A stretch of DNA of 64,000 bases from Saccharicrinis sp963677245 (GTDB taxonomy: Bacteria > Bacteroidota > Bacteroidia > Bacteroidales > Marinilabiliaceae). This document shows positions 37,486 through 45,317 of this stretch, one piece after another (positions within the stretch are counted from its first letter, which is position 1; the number at the start of each line of letters is the position of its first letter). The notes beneath the pieces were generated by a model. That model worked only from the letters and a program-made list of their open reading frames with translations, was not told where the DNA came from and did no database searches. Location of the stretch: contig OY781921.1 of NCBI GenBank assembly GCA_963677245.1, positions 2,356,001-2,420,000 on the forward strand, given 5' to 3'. The translations under genes were made by a program, and so were the position numbers.

Positions 37486-37497
37486 ATAAAACTAAAA

Positions 37498-39429
37498 ATG
37501 AAGAAAATACTATTAGCGTCATTATTATATCTATTGATGAATTCATTTTCCTATGCTCAAATTCGCTTACCAAAGCTAATTGGCCATGGAATGGTATTAC
37601 AACGGAATACACCTGTAAATATCTGGGGTTGGTCTTCGCCCAACGAAAACATCACTATTGAATTTTTAGGTGAAAACCACCAAGTAATCGCCAACCCTCA
37701 GGGAAAATGGAATATTAAACTATCCTCTTTACAAGCAGGGGGTCCTTATACTATGATCCTAAAGGGTAAAAACCAAATTCAGCTTGATGATATCTATATT
37801 GGAGATGTCTGGTTATGCTCAGGACAATCTAACATGGAATTACCAATTCGTCGGGTACTTCCTCTTTATCGTAATGAAGTAAAGACCATTAACAATGTAA
37901 CCATTAGGCTCTTTAATGTTCCTAAAGAGTATGATTTTAAAACACAAAGAGACGATTTAAAAAATGGCGCCTGGAAACCTGCTACACAGGAAAACATTAT
38001 GGATTTTTCTGCAGTCTCCTATTTCTTTGCCAAACATGTTCAGGATAAGCAGTATGTTCCCATTGGCATCATCAATTCCAGTTTGGGCGGTTCACCTGTT
38101 GAAGCATGGATAAGCGAAGAAAGCCTACAAACTTTTGACGATGCATGGCAAGAACTTCAGAAATTCAAAGATGACAAGCTGATTGAAGAGATTCAACAAA
38201 GTGACCGCAAAAGGAATATCGATTGGCATCTGCAATTAGCAAAAAACGACCTTGGAAGAACAGGTTCCGTTCATTGGAATCAACCCGTTTTAAACGATGC
38301 AGATTGGAAAGACATTAACATTCCTGGACTTTGGTGTTCAGACGATTTAAAAAACCAAAACGGAACCGTGTGGTTTCGTCGTAACTTTCAGGTTTCAGAA
38401 CCCTTCACAGCACAATCTGTCCATTTAGAACTAGGCTGTATAGTCGATGCCGACTCTGTTTTTGTGAACGGTCATTTTGTAGGTAATACCACCTATAAAT
38501 ATCCTCCTCGCTGGTATAGGGTTCCTGCCGGAATACTCAAAAAGGACAGCAATAATATTACTATCAAAGTGATTTCGCAAAATGGCAATGGAGGTTTTGT
38601 TAAAGACAAAAAGTACGAACTGACAACGAATACCGACACCATAGATTTGGCAGGCACATGGAAATACAAAATTGGAACTAAAATGCCTCCTTTGAAAGGT
38701 CAGACTTTTGTGCGATGGAAACCGGCAGGATTATACAATGCCATGATCCATCCGCTAAAAGATTACACCATTAAAGGAGCCGTTTGGTACCAAGGTGAAT
38801 CCAATGTGGGAAGAGCAAAAGCCTATGAAGAACGCTTAACTACAATGATTAACAATTGGCGTCAGGAATGGAGTCAAGGAGACTTTCCTTTTTTGATTGT
38901 TCAACTTGCCAATTTCCTAGAAGAAAAAGAAGAACCAACAAAAAGTGCTTGGGCAGAACTTCGTGAAGCACAGTACAAAGTTGCCAATTCGGTTACAAAC
39001 ACAGCTTTAACATGTACTATTGATTTAGGAGAATGGAACGATATCCATCCTTTAAACAAAGCGGATATCGGTAAACGCTTGTCTTTATCTGCTGAAAAAA
39101 TTGCTTACCAGAACAAAAAAGTAATCGCATCGGGTCCTACGATGAAGGAATGGAAAAAGAAAGGAAATAAAATTGAGATACTTTTCGATAATACGGGCAG
39201 TGGTTTGGTCGCTAAAAACAACAAGACTATATCTGGCTTTGCCATTGCAGGAGATGATGGGAAATATGTTTGGGCTCAAGCCAGAATAAAAGGTAAAAAA
39301 GTAGTTGTATGGAGTAAGGATATTGAAACCCCACAAGCAGTCAGTTATGCCTGGGCAGATAATCCATCCAATGCCAATTTGTATAATCAAGAAGGTTTGC
39401 CAGCAGTTCCGTTTAGAACGGATAAATAA
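37498..39429 (+). CDS. Sialate-O-acetylesterase-like SGNH esterase (CE20-type)
   Basis: Start set at ATG 37498, which begins a signal peptide (MKKILLASLLYLL ... SYAQ); an earlier TTG would add a non-signal extension. The 643-residue protein has an N-terminal beta domain (LPKLIGHGMVLQRN) and SGNH motifs WLCSGQSNMELP (catalytic Ser near residue 105), GAVWYQGESNVGRAKAYEER and DLGEWNDIHPLNKADIGKRL (Asp/His). A GH2-type sugar-binding jelly roll is inserted in the hydrolase at about 240-400 (WFRRNFQVSEPF). This layout is known for acetylesterases of hemicellulose loci. Likely removes acetyl groups from xylo-oligosaccharides; the family label is from memory. Confidence 0.85.
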   Translation: MKKILLASLLYLLMNSFSYAQIRLPKLIGHGMVLQRNTPVNIWGWSSPNENITIEFLGENHQVIANPQGKWNIKLSSLQAGGPYTMILKGKNQIQLDDIYIGDVWLCSGQSNMELPIRRVLPLYRNEVKTINNVTIRLFNVPKEYDFKTQRDDLKNGAWKPATQENIMDFSAVSYFFAKHVQDKQYVPIGIINSSLGGSPVEAWISEESLQTFDDAWQELQKFKDDKLIEEIQQSDRKRNIDWHLQLAKNDLGRTGSVHWNQPVLNDADWKDINIPGLWCSDDLKNQNGTVWFRRNFQVSEPFTAQSVHLELGCIVDADSVFVNGHFVGNTTYKYPPRWYRVPAGILKKDSNNITIKVISQNGNGGFVKDKKYELTTNTDTIDLAGTWKYKIGTKMPPLKGQTFVRWKPAGLYNAMIHPLKDYTIKGAVWYQGESNVGRAKAYEERLTTMINNWRQEWSQGDFPFLIVQLANFLEEKEEPTKSAWAELREAQYKVANSVTNTALTCTIDLGEWNDIHPLNKADIGKRLSLSAEKIAYQNKKVIASGPTMKEWKKKGNKIEILFDNTGSGLVAKNNKTISGFAIAGDDGKYVWAQARIKGKKVVVWSKDIETPQAVSYAWADNPSNANLYNQEGLPAVPFRTDK

Positions 39430-39539
39430 ATTATTAATTTTTAAATATAGAGTTTTCAATTAACAATAGTCATTTCAATCCCGGATTTTGTTCGGAAGTC
39501 TCAGAAATAAAAAGTTCTAAAACACATCGACTATCAAAA

Positions 39540-40270
39540 CTTTGCAAATTGTCTCTTTATCCCTCATTCACCCCTTATGCCCCTTTTACGCCCTTCTGCA
39601 TCTGGGGTGTATTCGCTCAGAAGATGGCCATTCACTCCCAACACCTCAAAAGCTGCCATCAAGCCTTCCGCCTACGATAGCAGCTTCCCAACCCTTCTGG
39701 TGCTATTTTTGTCATAGCTTTTGCCCTAATGGCGCTCAATTCACAACTATTGCTGGCGCTTGATTTGTAATCAGCGCCATACTCACATTCGGTATTTAAG
39801 CCATTCCACTGTTCATTCTTCACAACTAAAAATGCCTTAACCCCCTCACCCCAGGAAACCTGGGGCATCCATAGCCTTTAACTCCTTTCTCATAAATAGT
39901 TTCCGGTCGTACCTCACTTCAACATATTTACTCCAAAGTTTTTAAAGCTGTACCCCTGGCAAAAGCAACGCCAAAAACAGCACACCTAAGCTACAATAAC
40001 ATAATGCGTCCCTATATAACTTGCCTATCTTAATTGGTGTAAACCTAATGCCTCCAGCAGTCTTATAGCGGCATTATGTTATCTAGCCCCCGGCCCGAGC
40101 GCCCCACCGCACCTTCATCGCAGAAACAACTATATACGCCCACCCACCATGTAATAACTATACTCGTCTCAACCAAATCTTCACCTCCCTTGGGGCGTGC
40201 TTCGCACCGGTTCTTTTGGGGGCATTCATTACCATCGCCCCAAACCCCCAGGCTGAAATCCATTGATATA
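39540..40270. other. GC-richer non-coding block with several palindromes
   Basis: No supportable gene between 39430 and 40437. This stretch is visibly richer in C/G than the flanks. It holds GGCGC-T-TGATT / AATCA-GCGCC (39755-39778), CCCCAGG / CCTGGGG (39850-39866), and a 12-bp inverted repeat ATAACATAATGC / GCATTATGTTAT spanning 39996-40082 with inner CTATA / TATAG pairs. The composition shift and the repeats suggest a dispersed repeat or remnant of a mobile element. The short open frames here have no start signals or family resemblance. Confidence 0.5.
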
Positions 40271-40373
40271 AATAGTTGATGAGCTTATTTTTTCCTTTTT
40301 AATCAACCAATTAAATCAATAGATTTGATAACTACTTTTCGACTAAACATGTGAATTAAAATCTTTTTTATAC

Positions 40374-40407
40374 AAAAAAAGGCCCCTGCATTCCTGCAAA
40401 GGCCCCC
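40374..40407 (-). terminator. Intrinsic terminator of the small membrane protein gene
   Basis: On the minus strand GGCC..TGCA pairs with TGCA..GGCC with a short internal mismatch, then seven T follow. It ends the 40640/40438 gene pair. Confidence 0.65.
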
Positions 40408-40437
40408 ATAACCACATCCTAACAATCATTTGAAAGA

Positions 40438-40620
40438 CTATGAGTCTTTCATTCTTCCAAACCAATATCTTAATAACATCGAAACAAAAAAACTTACAAT
40501 CGTCCCTAATGTAGCATAAACAACAGTTTCCAATACATCAGAGAGAAACAAGCTTTTACTTAAAGATAAAAGAAAACCTCCCCAAAAGCCAACTTTTCCA
40601 CTATGCTGTATATCTGTCAT
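40438..40620 (-). CDS. Small single-pass membrane protein
   Basis: A 60-residue protein with one strong hydrophobic helix (about 28-50, VVYATLGTIVSFFVSMLL) followed by a basic tail (RYWFGRMKDS), so the C-terminus probably faces the cytoplasm. The helix is Gly/Ser/Thr-rich, as in small holin-like or phage-associated proteins, but nothing more specific can be claimed. It starts 19 bp after the MARQK-type gene and shares its terminator, so the two form a unit. Confidence 0.6.
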   Translation of the reverse strand: MTDIQHSGKVGFWGGFLLSLSKSLFLSDVLETVVYATLGTIVSFFVSMLLRYWFGRMKDS

Positions 40621-40639
40621 AGGCTAATTTTTAAACCAA

Positions 40640-41395
40640 TTATGGCCTGTCAACTGAGATTAAAGACAATGCTCTGCTTTCCTGGCTATTGATGAGGTAG
40701 TACTCATCATTTACTGATTGGTAATATTCTGCACCAAGCACAATAAATACAGGCATTGTACTATCTGCAGAGACAGCTGCAGTCACACTTACCTGGGCAG
40801 CATCACTGGATGTAATTTCTACCACATCAGATTCAACAACATCAACCTCATACTCACTGTTCTCAAAATCAACAGAAGCAATACCTACAGTAAAACGCAC
40901 ATGGCTGGCTCCTTCCACCTGTACCAACTCAAGGCTTGGATTGTTAAAATCAACCACAACATTTGTTTCTCCAGTTGTACGGTCAAAAGCAACTGTATGA
41001 GGAGCTTTTACCATATCATCCAAACCATTGTTTCTGTTAAAATCAAACCCTTGTAGTAAAGATAAATCCCCTGCTAATACGGTTCTCTCACCACGCCTGT
41101 TTGTTGTATCAGCTTGCACTACTTTTAATAATGCAGTTGTCAACCTGCTAGCAACCCGGTTATCTGCCGATCTAGAAATAGGAACCTTAAGCGCATTGCG
41201 TAATAACTTACTCGCTTTACCAGCACGGCCAAATTCCTCTCCATTCTCGCGAGTACGAGCAAATGCCGGATCATTTTTAATTCGGTCACCATCAACACCT
41301 CCTTTTGATCTGGCCAAATACTCGCCTCCACTTTTGTAAAAAGACAAATCACCAATTCGCCCTTCCAACTTAATAACTCCTTTTTGTCTTGCCAT
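40640..41395 (-). CDS. Conserved-looking MARQK-type protein of unknown function
   Basis: A 251-residue cytoplasmic-type protein with no signal. The N-terminal 70 residues are basic and motif-like: MARQKGVIKLEGRIGDLSFY, then KGGVDGDRIKNDPAFARTRE and EFGRAGKASKLLRNAL. The C-terminal half is acidic and predicted beta-rich (VDFENSEYEVDVVESD). I recall similar N-termini in hypothetical proteins of many Bacteroidota, but no function. The basic-head/beta-tail arrangement would suit a structural or nucleic-acid-associated protein. Co-transcribed with a small membrane protein and divergent from a small HTH-like gene at 41563. Confidence 0.65.
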   Translation of the reverse strand: MARQKGVIKLEGRIGDLSFYKSGGEYLARSKGGVDGDRIKNDPAFARTRENGEEFGRAGKASKLLRNALKVPISRSADNRVASRLTTALLKVVQADTTNRRGERTVLAGDLSLLQGFDFNRNNGLDDMVKAPHTVAFDRTTGETNVVVDFNNPSLELVQVEGASHVRFTVGIASVDFENSEYEVDVVESDVVEITSSDAAQVSVTAAVSADSTMPVFIVLGAEYYQSVNDEYYLINSQESRALSLISVDRP

Positions 41396-41562
41396 AACAC
41401 CCTAATTATTGATTTACAAAAGAAAAGTAAACGCTTATAGTACAACACACAAATTAAGCTGTCCTATTTGTACCCCGATGTCTTTTCTGTCCTAAATAAA
41501 TCCGTATATTAGAGTATCTCAACACCATTACAACGGTATGGATATAGTATAGATAAAGCATA

Positions 41563-41766
41563 ATGAGCATTAAACTGAGACGTATTTGTATTTATCCCAA
41601 GGATGTACAAAGAATGACTGGCAAAAGTGAAAAAACCAGTCAAAGGCTTTTAAATAAAATCAGAAAAGAATTAGGGAAAGAAAATCATCAGTTTATCACC
41701 TCTGAAGAGTTCGCCCAATATTCAGGTATCTCAATTGATATGATTCAAGCTTATTTGGAGGAATAA
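41563..41766 (+). CDS. Small HTH-like protein, possible regulator
   Basis: A 67-residue basic protein. RICIYPKDVQRMTGKSEKTS followed by QRLLNKIRKELGK reads like a helix-turn-helix with a recognition helix, and the end (EEFAQYSGISIDMIQAYLEE) like a second short helical pair. Similar tiny proteins occur singly across Bacteroidota; function unproven. It is divergent from the MARQK-type gene with a 167-bp gap that contains two direct copies of CTGTCCTA (41459 and 41487), which could be its operator. Confidence 0.6.
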   Translation: MSIKLRRICIYPKDVQRMTGKSEKTSQRLLNKIRKELGKENHQFITSEEFAQYSGISIDMIQAYLEE

Positions 41767-41874
41767 GTTAATCTACTTCTTTTCATCATTACATTACCCT
41801 GCTTCTCCCCCATACATTTTAACTCAATTTGTATTACTAAATAAATGTATTTTCGTATTTTTGTAATAGTCAAA

Positions 41875-42066
41875 GAATTATAAATCATATCATTATAATT
41901 CAATTTAAAGGTGAACTATTAGTGAGTAACAAAAATGCTCCACCTGTAAAATACAGTTTTATAGCGATTTGAAAGGAAATATCCTGATCCTGCCGGGATC
42001 ACGAAAAGAGAAAAAAAGAAAAGCAAAAGCCTTTAAATCGCATGATTTAAAGGCTTTTTTGTTTTT
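41875..42066 (+). ncRNA. Candidate structured small RNA
   Basis: Between the HTH-like gene and the ABC operon there is no ORF but a chain of local hairpins: AGGTG/CACCT (41909-41945), CTGT/ACAG (41944-41956), AGGA/TCCT (41974-41985) and TGATCC/GGATCA with a TGCCG loop (41985-42001), ending in a strong terminator (42025-42066). A -7-like TATTTTTG lies near 41862, although its upstream TTTG is too far (24 nt) for a standard Bacteroidota promoter. No match to 6S, SRP, tmRNA or RNase P cores was recognised. Confidence 0.4.
42025..42066 (+). terminator. Strong intrinsic terminator without an upstream gene
   Basis: AAAAGCCTTTAAATC pairs perfectly with GATTTAAAGGCTTTT around GCAT, followed by a T-rich tail. 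The nearest upstream gene ends 258 bp earlier, which is why an RNA gene is suspected. Confidence 0.85.
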
Positions 42067-42308
42067 TATTAAATCAAATCAAACCAATATAAAACGATTT
42101 TGAATCAACAATAAGGCTCCCCTCTTTTTAAGAATCTTTAAAAATTGCAAATAAATATAAAGATTCCCCTAAACCCAATAAACAAATGAATATAGTGGCT
42201 GTTTAAATTATTAATACCAATTAATACACCTCTTTACTCTTGAATAGTACAATGTCTTTTGTAAAAAGGTGTTTTTTTTCGACAACTTCAACCATATAAA
42301 AAGTCACT
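42067..42308 (+). promoter_or_regulatory. Promoter region of the type I exporter operon
   Basis: A 242-bp AT-rich leader before the ABC gene. TTTTGTAAAAAGG (42256-42268) and TATAAAAAG just before the ATG are the only promoter-like strings; no clear TAnnTTTG box could be fixed. Confidence 0.3.
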
Positions 42309-43949
42309 ATGGCAGAAATTACCCAATCCATGTTTCACCGATTCTGGAAACTTCTTAAAAATTATAACAAAGAGGTAAGTCACATTTATATTTACGGTAT
42401 CATTAATGGTATTGTATACTTGTCCCTTCCTCTTGGTACGCAAGCTATTGTTAGTTTCTTACAAATTGGGGAATTAACCTCATCATGGATATTTCTCGTG
42501 ATTTTTGTAATTGGCGGAATCGGACTTTCTGGCTATCTGCAGGTAATGCAACTAAGAGTGGTTGAGAATATTCAGCAAGATATATTTGTGAGGTCCTCAA
42601 TGGAATTTGCATATCGACTGCCTAACATAACCTATGAGGCTTTCAACCGATACCACGCACCGGAAGTAGCTAACAGGTTTTTTGACACCATGACGATTCA
42701 AAAAGGCTTACCCAAAATATTAATTGATTTTAGCCTGGCATTATTTCAAATTGTGTTTGGCATCATTCTATTAATTATTTACAGCCCTTATTTTGTAATA
42801 CTCCCATTTATACTGTTTGTAACCATTTGGATTATGTATTCCCTTACAGGATTAAAAGGCTTTAACGCTAGTATAACAGTAAGTAAGTACAAATACAAAG
42901 TGGCGCATTGGCTCGAAGAAATTGCACGGGTACGAAAAGTGTTCAAGCTTAACGTAAAGGCCAAATTGCATATGACGCAAAATGATAAAATAAGCACCAG
43001 TTATGTAGATGCAAGACAAAATTTGTTTAGTATTTTATTAAAACAATACGGCTTTCTTATTTTTCTAAAAGTAGCAATCGTAACAGTCTTACTTGTGCTT
43101 GGTGGAATTTTAGTATTCAACAACCAAATGAATATCGGTCAATTTGTGGCAGCCGAAATCATAGTGATTATGGTAGTTGGTTCTTTTGAAAAAATCATAA
43201 CCCTAATCGATACTATTTACGATGTTTTAACCGGACTTGAAAAAATAGGTTTTGTCACCGATATGGAGCTCGATTCTAAAAAAGGTGTGAAGGCAGATGC
43301 CGATAGTAAAGTAGGTGTATCGGTTAAAGCCACTGATATTGCTTATGCTTTTCCTGGTGCTAAACGTAATCGTTTGACTAAGATTAGCTTTGAAGCTAAA
43401 GCACATGACAGAGTACTTGTAAAAGGAGAAACCGGAAAAGGAAAATCTGTATTACTTCATTTGCTTTCAGGCTTATATCAGGCAACGCAAGGTGAAATTT
43501 TTATTGATGATATTCCCATCGAAAATTACCGTCCAGATGAACTACTCAATCAAACCGGTTTTTTAACAGATACCAATGATTTGTTCGAAGGCACTGTAAT
43601 TAATAACATTTCAATGGGTCGACAATACTCCAAAGATTATCTGGAGGAAATACTGGATGAATTGTTTTTGAGGGATTTCATTAAAAGTTTACCTCTTGGA
43701 TTAGATACTCCTATTGATAGTGGAGGACGGCGATTACCCAACAGTGTTGTTCAAAAGTTGCAGTTGGCCAGAGAAATACTAACCGAACCCCGCTTGTTGC
43801 TCATTGAAGAGTTAATGATGGCCATTACCAGAAGAGAGAAAGAAGCCATTATTGATTACCTGAGTGATAAAATACGACCATGGACACTGTTTGTGGTATC
43901 AGAAGATCCATATTGGGCTGAACATTGTCAAACAACCATTCAACTTTAA
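42309..43949 (+). CDS. ABC transporter permease/ATPase with degenerate nucleotide-binding domain
   Basis: A 546-residue half-transporter: a type I exporter membrane domain (about 20-300, six helices) then an ATPase domain (about 335-546). Walker A is intact (GETGKGKS, ~373-380). The Q-loop position reads FLTDTND without Gln, the LSGGQ signature is replaced by GGRRLPNS, Walker B has LLLIEE instead of an Asp-Glu pair, and the H-loop region (FVVSEDPYWAE) has no His. It may bind ATP but hydrolyse it poorly. Followed by HlyD-type and TolC-type genes, so it belongs to a tripartite exporter. No N-terminal peptidase and no obvious cargo gene nearby. Confidence 0.85.
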   Translation: MAEITQSMFHRFWKLLKNYNKEVSHIYIYGIINGIVYLSLPLGTQAIVSFLQIGELTSSWIFLVIFVIGGIGLSGYLQVMQLRVVENIQQDIFVRSSMEFAYRLPNITYEAFNRYHAPEVANRFFDTMTIQKGLPKILIDFSLALFQIVFGIILLIIYSPYFVILPFILFVTIWIMYSLTGLKGFNASITVSKYKYKVAHWLEEIARVRKVFKLNVKAKLHMTQNDKISTSYVDARQNLFSILLKQYGFLIFLKVAIVTVLLVLGGILVFNNQMNIGQFVAAEIIVIMVVGSFEKIITLIDTIYDVLTGLEKIGFVTDMELDSKKGVKADADSKVGVSVKATDIAYAFPGAKRNRLTKISFEAKAHDRVLVKGETGKGKSVLLHLLSGLYQATQGEIFIDDIPIENYRPDELLNQTGFLTDTNDLFEGTVINNISMGRQYSKDYLEEILDELFLRDFIKSLPLGLDTPIDSGGRRLPNSVVQKLQLAREILTEPRLLLIEELMMAITRREKEAIIDYLSDKIRPWTLFVVSEDPYWAEHCQTTIQL

Positions 43950-43958
43950 AACCTTGCC

Positions 43959-45317
43959 ATGTTAAATATTTCAGAAAATAGTATAGAAAAGTCTGTCAGA
44001 TCCTACCCCTGTACAGTATTTAATGTATTAAATAAGAGCAGGGTCAGAGCATTACCGCTGGTGGTACTGGGCTCCATTTTGGGTGTTGTTTTTATATCGA
44101 TGTTTTTGCCCTGGACACAAAATATCAATGCTGTAGGCGTAGTAACCACCCGATCGCCGGAACAACGACCTCAATCAGTTCATACCATCATTTCAGGAAG
44201 AATTGAAAAATGGTATGTAAGAGAAGGTGATCACGTGGAAAAGGGAGATACTTTAATTAGATTATCCGAAATTAAAAGCGAATATTTTGATGCCAGTTTA
44301 GTAGAAAGAACTGCGGAACAATTAGCCGCCAAGGAGCAAAGTGTAGTAGCTTATCAGGAAAAAGTAGATGCCTTGCAAAAACAATACGAAGCTTTAAAAT
44401 CCGGATTAAACATTAAAATAAACCAGGCTCAAAATAAGGTTCGACAAGCCGAAACAGCGCTGCAAATTGATAGCATGAATTTAAAAGTGTATGAGCAAAA
44501 AATGCTCGTGGCACAAAACCAATACAAGCGTATAAAAGAGCTGTATGATAAAGGATTAAAAAGCTACACCGAGTTACAAGAAAAGGAACTAAAATACCAG
44601 GAGGCCCAAGGTAGTTATACCAACCAGCAAAACAAACTGGTAAACCAGCAAAATAAATACACCTACGAGCTGGATGGATTATTAGGTGTTGAACAAGAAT
44701 ATAACGATAAACTGGCTAAATCGCTGGCTGATCAGCATACTGCATTATCTGCCAAAATGGAAGCCTCCGTTGAAGCCAGTAAGCTTAGAAGTCAGTTGGC
44801 TAACTACTCTGAACGCAGGGAATATTATCAGATAACAGCTCCTCAAAGTGGATACCTAAACCGAACCATTTCCAGAGGAATTGGCGAAGTAATAAAAGAA
44901 GGTGATGAAGTAGCTAACATTGTTCCTGAAAAATATGATTTGGCGGTGGAGATATATGTTAAACCGATGGATTTACCATTATTAGCTGTTGATGAAAAAG
45001 TACGCTTGCGCTTTGATGGCTGGCCGGCTGTTGTATTTAGCGGGTGGCCTGAAGCTTCAACTGGTGTGTTTGATGGTAGAATTGATGCCATCGATCGTTT
45101 TATAGATCAAAAAGGAGAATATCGTTTACTGGTTGTTCCAGATGATAATATGCGTCCTTGGCCTGATAAATTATCTAATGGTACTGGTGTATATGCCTTT
45201 GTTTTACTGAATACAGTACCTGTATGGTATGAAATATGGCGTCATTTAAATGGTTTTCCTCCGAATTTTTACAAGAGTAGTGAGTCCCAAATCTCCTCTA
45301 AAAAAAGTAAGAAATGA
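43959..45317 (+). CDS. HlyD-family membrane fusion protein
   Basis: The 452-residue periplasmic adaptor has one N-terminal transmembrane helix (about 32-55), split lipoyl halves (IISGRIEKWYVREGDHVEKG and ITAPQSGYLNRTISRGIGEV) and a long coiled-coil hairpin between them (about 105-285, rich in K/Q/E heptads such as EQKMLVAQNQYKRIKELYDK). It would link the ABC protein 9 bp upstream to the TolC-type channel, with which it overlaps by 4 bp (ATGA). Confidence 0.88.
   Translation: MLNISENSIEKSVRSYPCTVFNVLNKSRVRALPLVVLGSILGVVFISMFLPWTQNINAVGVVTTRSPEQRPQSVHTIISGRIEKWYVREGDHVEKGDTLIRLSEIKSEYFDASLVERTAEQLAAKEQSVVAYQEKVDALQKQYEALKSGLNIKINQAQNKVRQAETALQIDSMNLKVYEQKMLVAQNQYKRIKELYDKGLKSYTELQEKELKYQEAQGSYTNQQNKLVNQQNKYTYELDGLLGVEQEYNDKLAKSLADQHTALSAKMEASVEASKLRSQLANYSERREYYQITAPQSGYLNRTISRGIGEVIKEGDEVANIVPEKYDLAVEIYVKPMDLPLLAVDEKVRLRFDGWPAVVFSGWPEASTGVFDGRIDAIDRFIDQKGEYRLLVVPDDNMRPWPDKLSNGTGVYAFVLLNTVPVWYEIWRHLNGFPPNFYKSSESQISSKKSKK

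Noticed and set aside
39996..40082. Integron attC-like site
   Set aside because: The inverted repeat is strong but the required GTTRRRY/RYYYAAC core is not present and no integrase gene is in the window.
39659..40263. Several short open frames on both strands in the GC-richer block
   Set aside because: No ribosome-binding context, overlapping each other on both strands, and explained by higher GC content; palindromes run through them.
41459..41494. CTGTCCTA repeats as part of the same regulatory motif as GH98/PL1
   Set aside because: They share only the TGTCC core with those sites, not the AAATAT/GTGAT/CCCCAT block order, and belong to a non-CAZyme gene pair.
41960..42003. tRNA-like 3' end (CCTGCCGGGATCAC)
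   Set aside because: No T-arm 5' strand, anticodon arm or acceptor 5' strand could be placed upstream. The string is better explained as a small hairpin of the candidate ncRNA.
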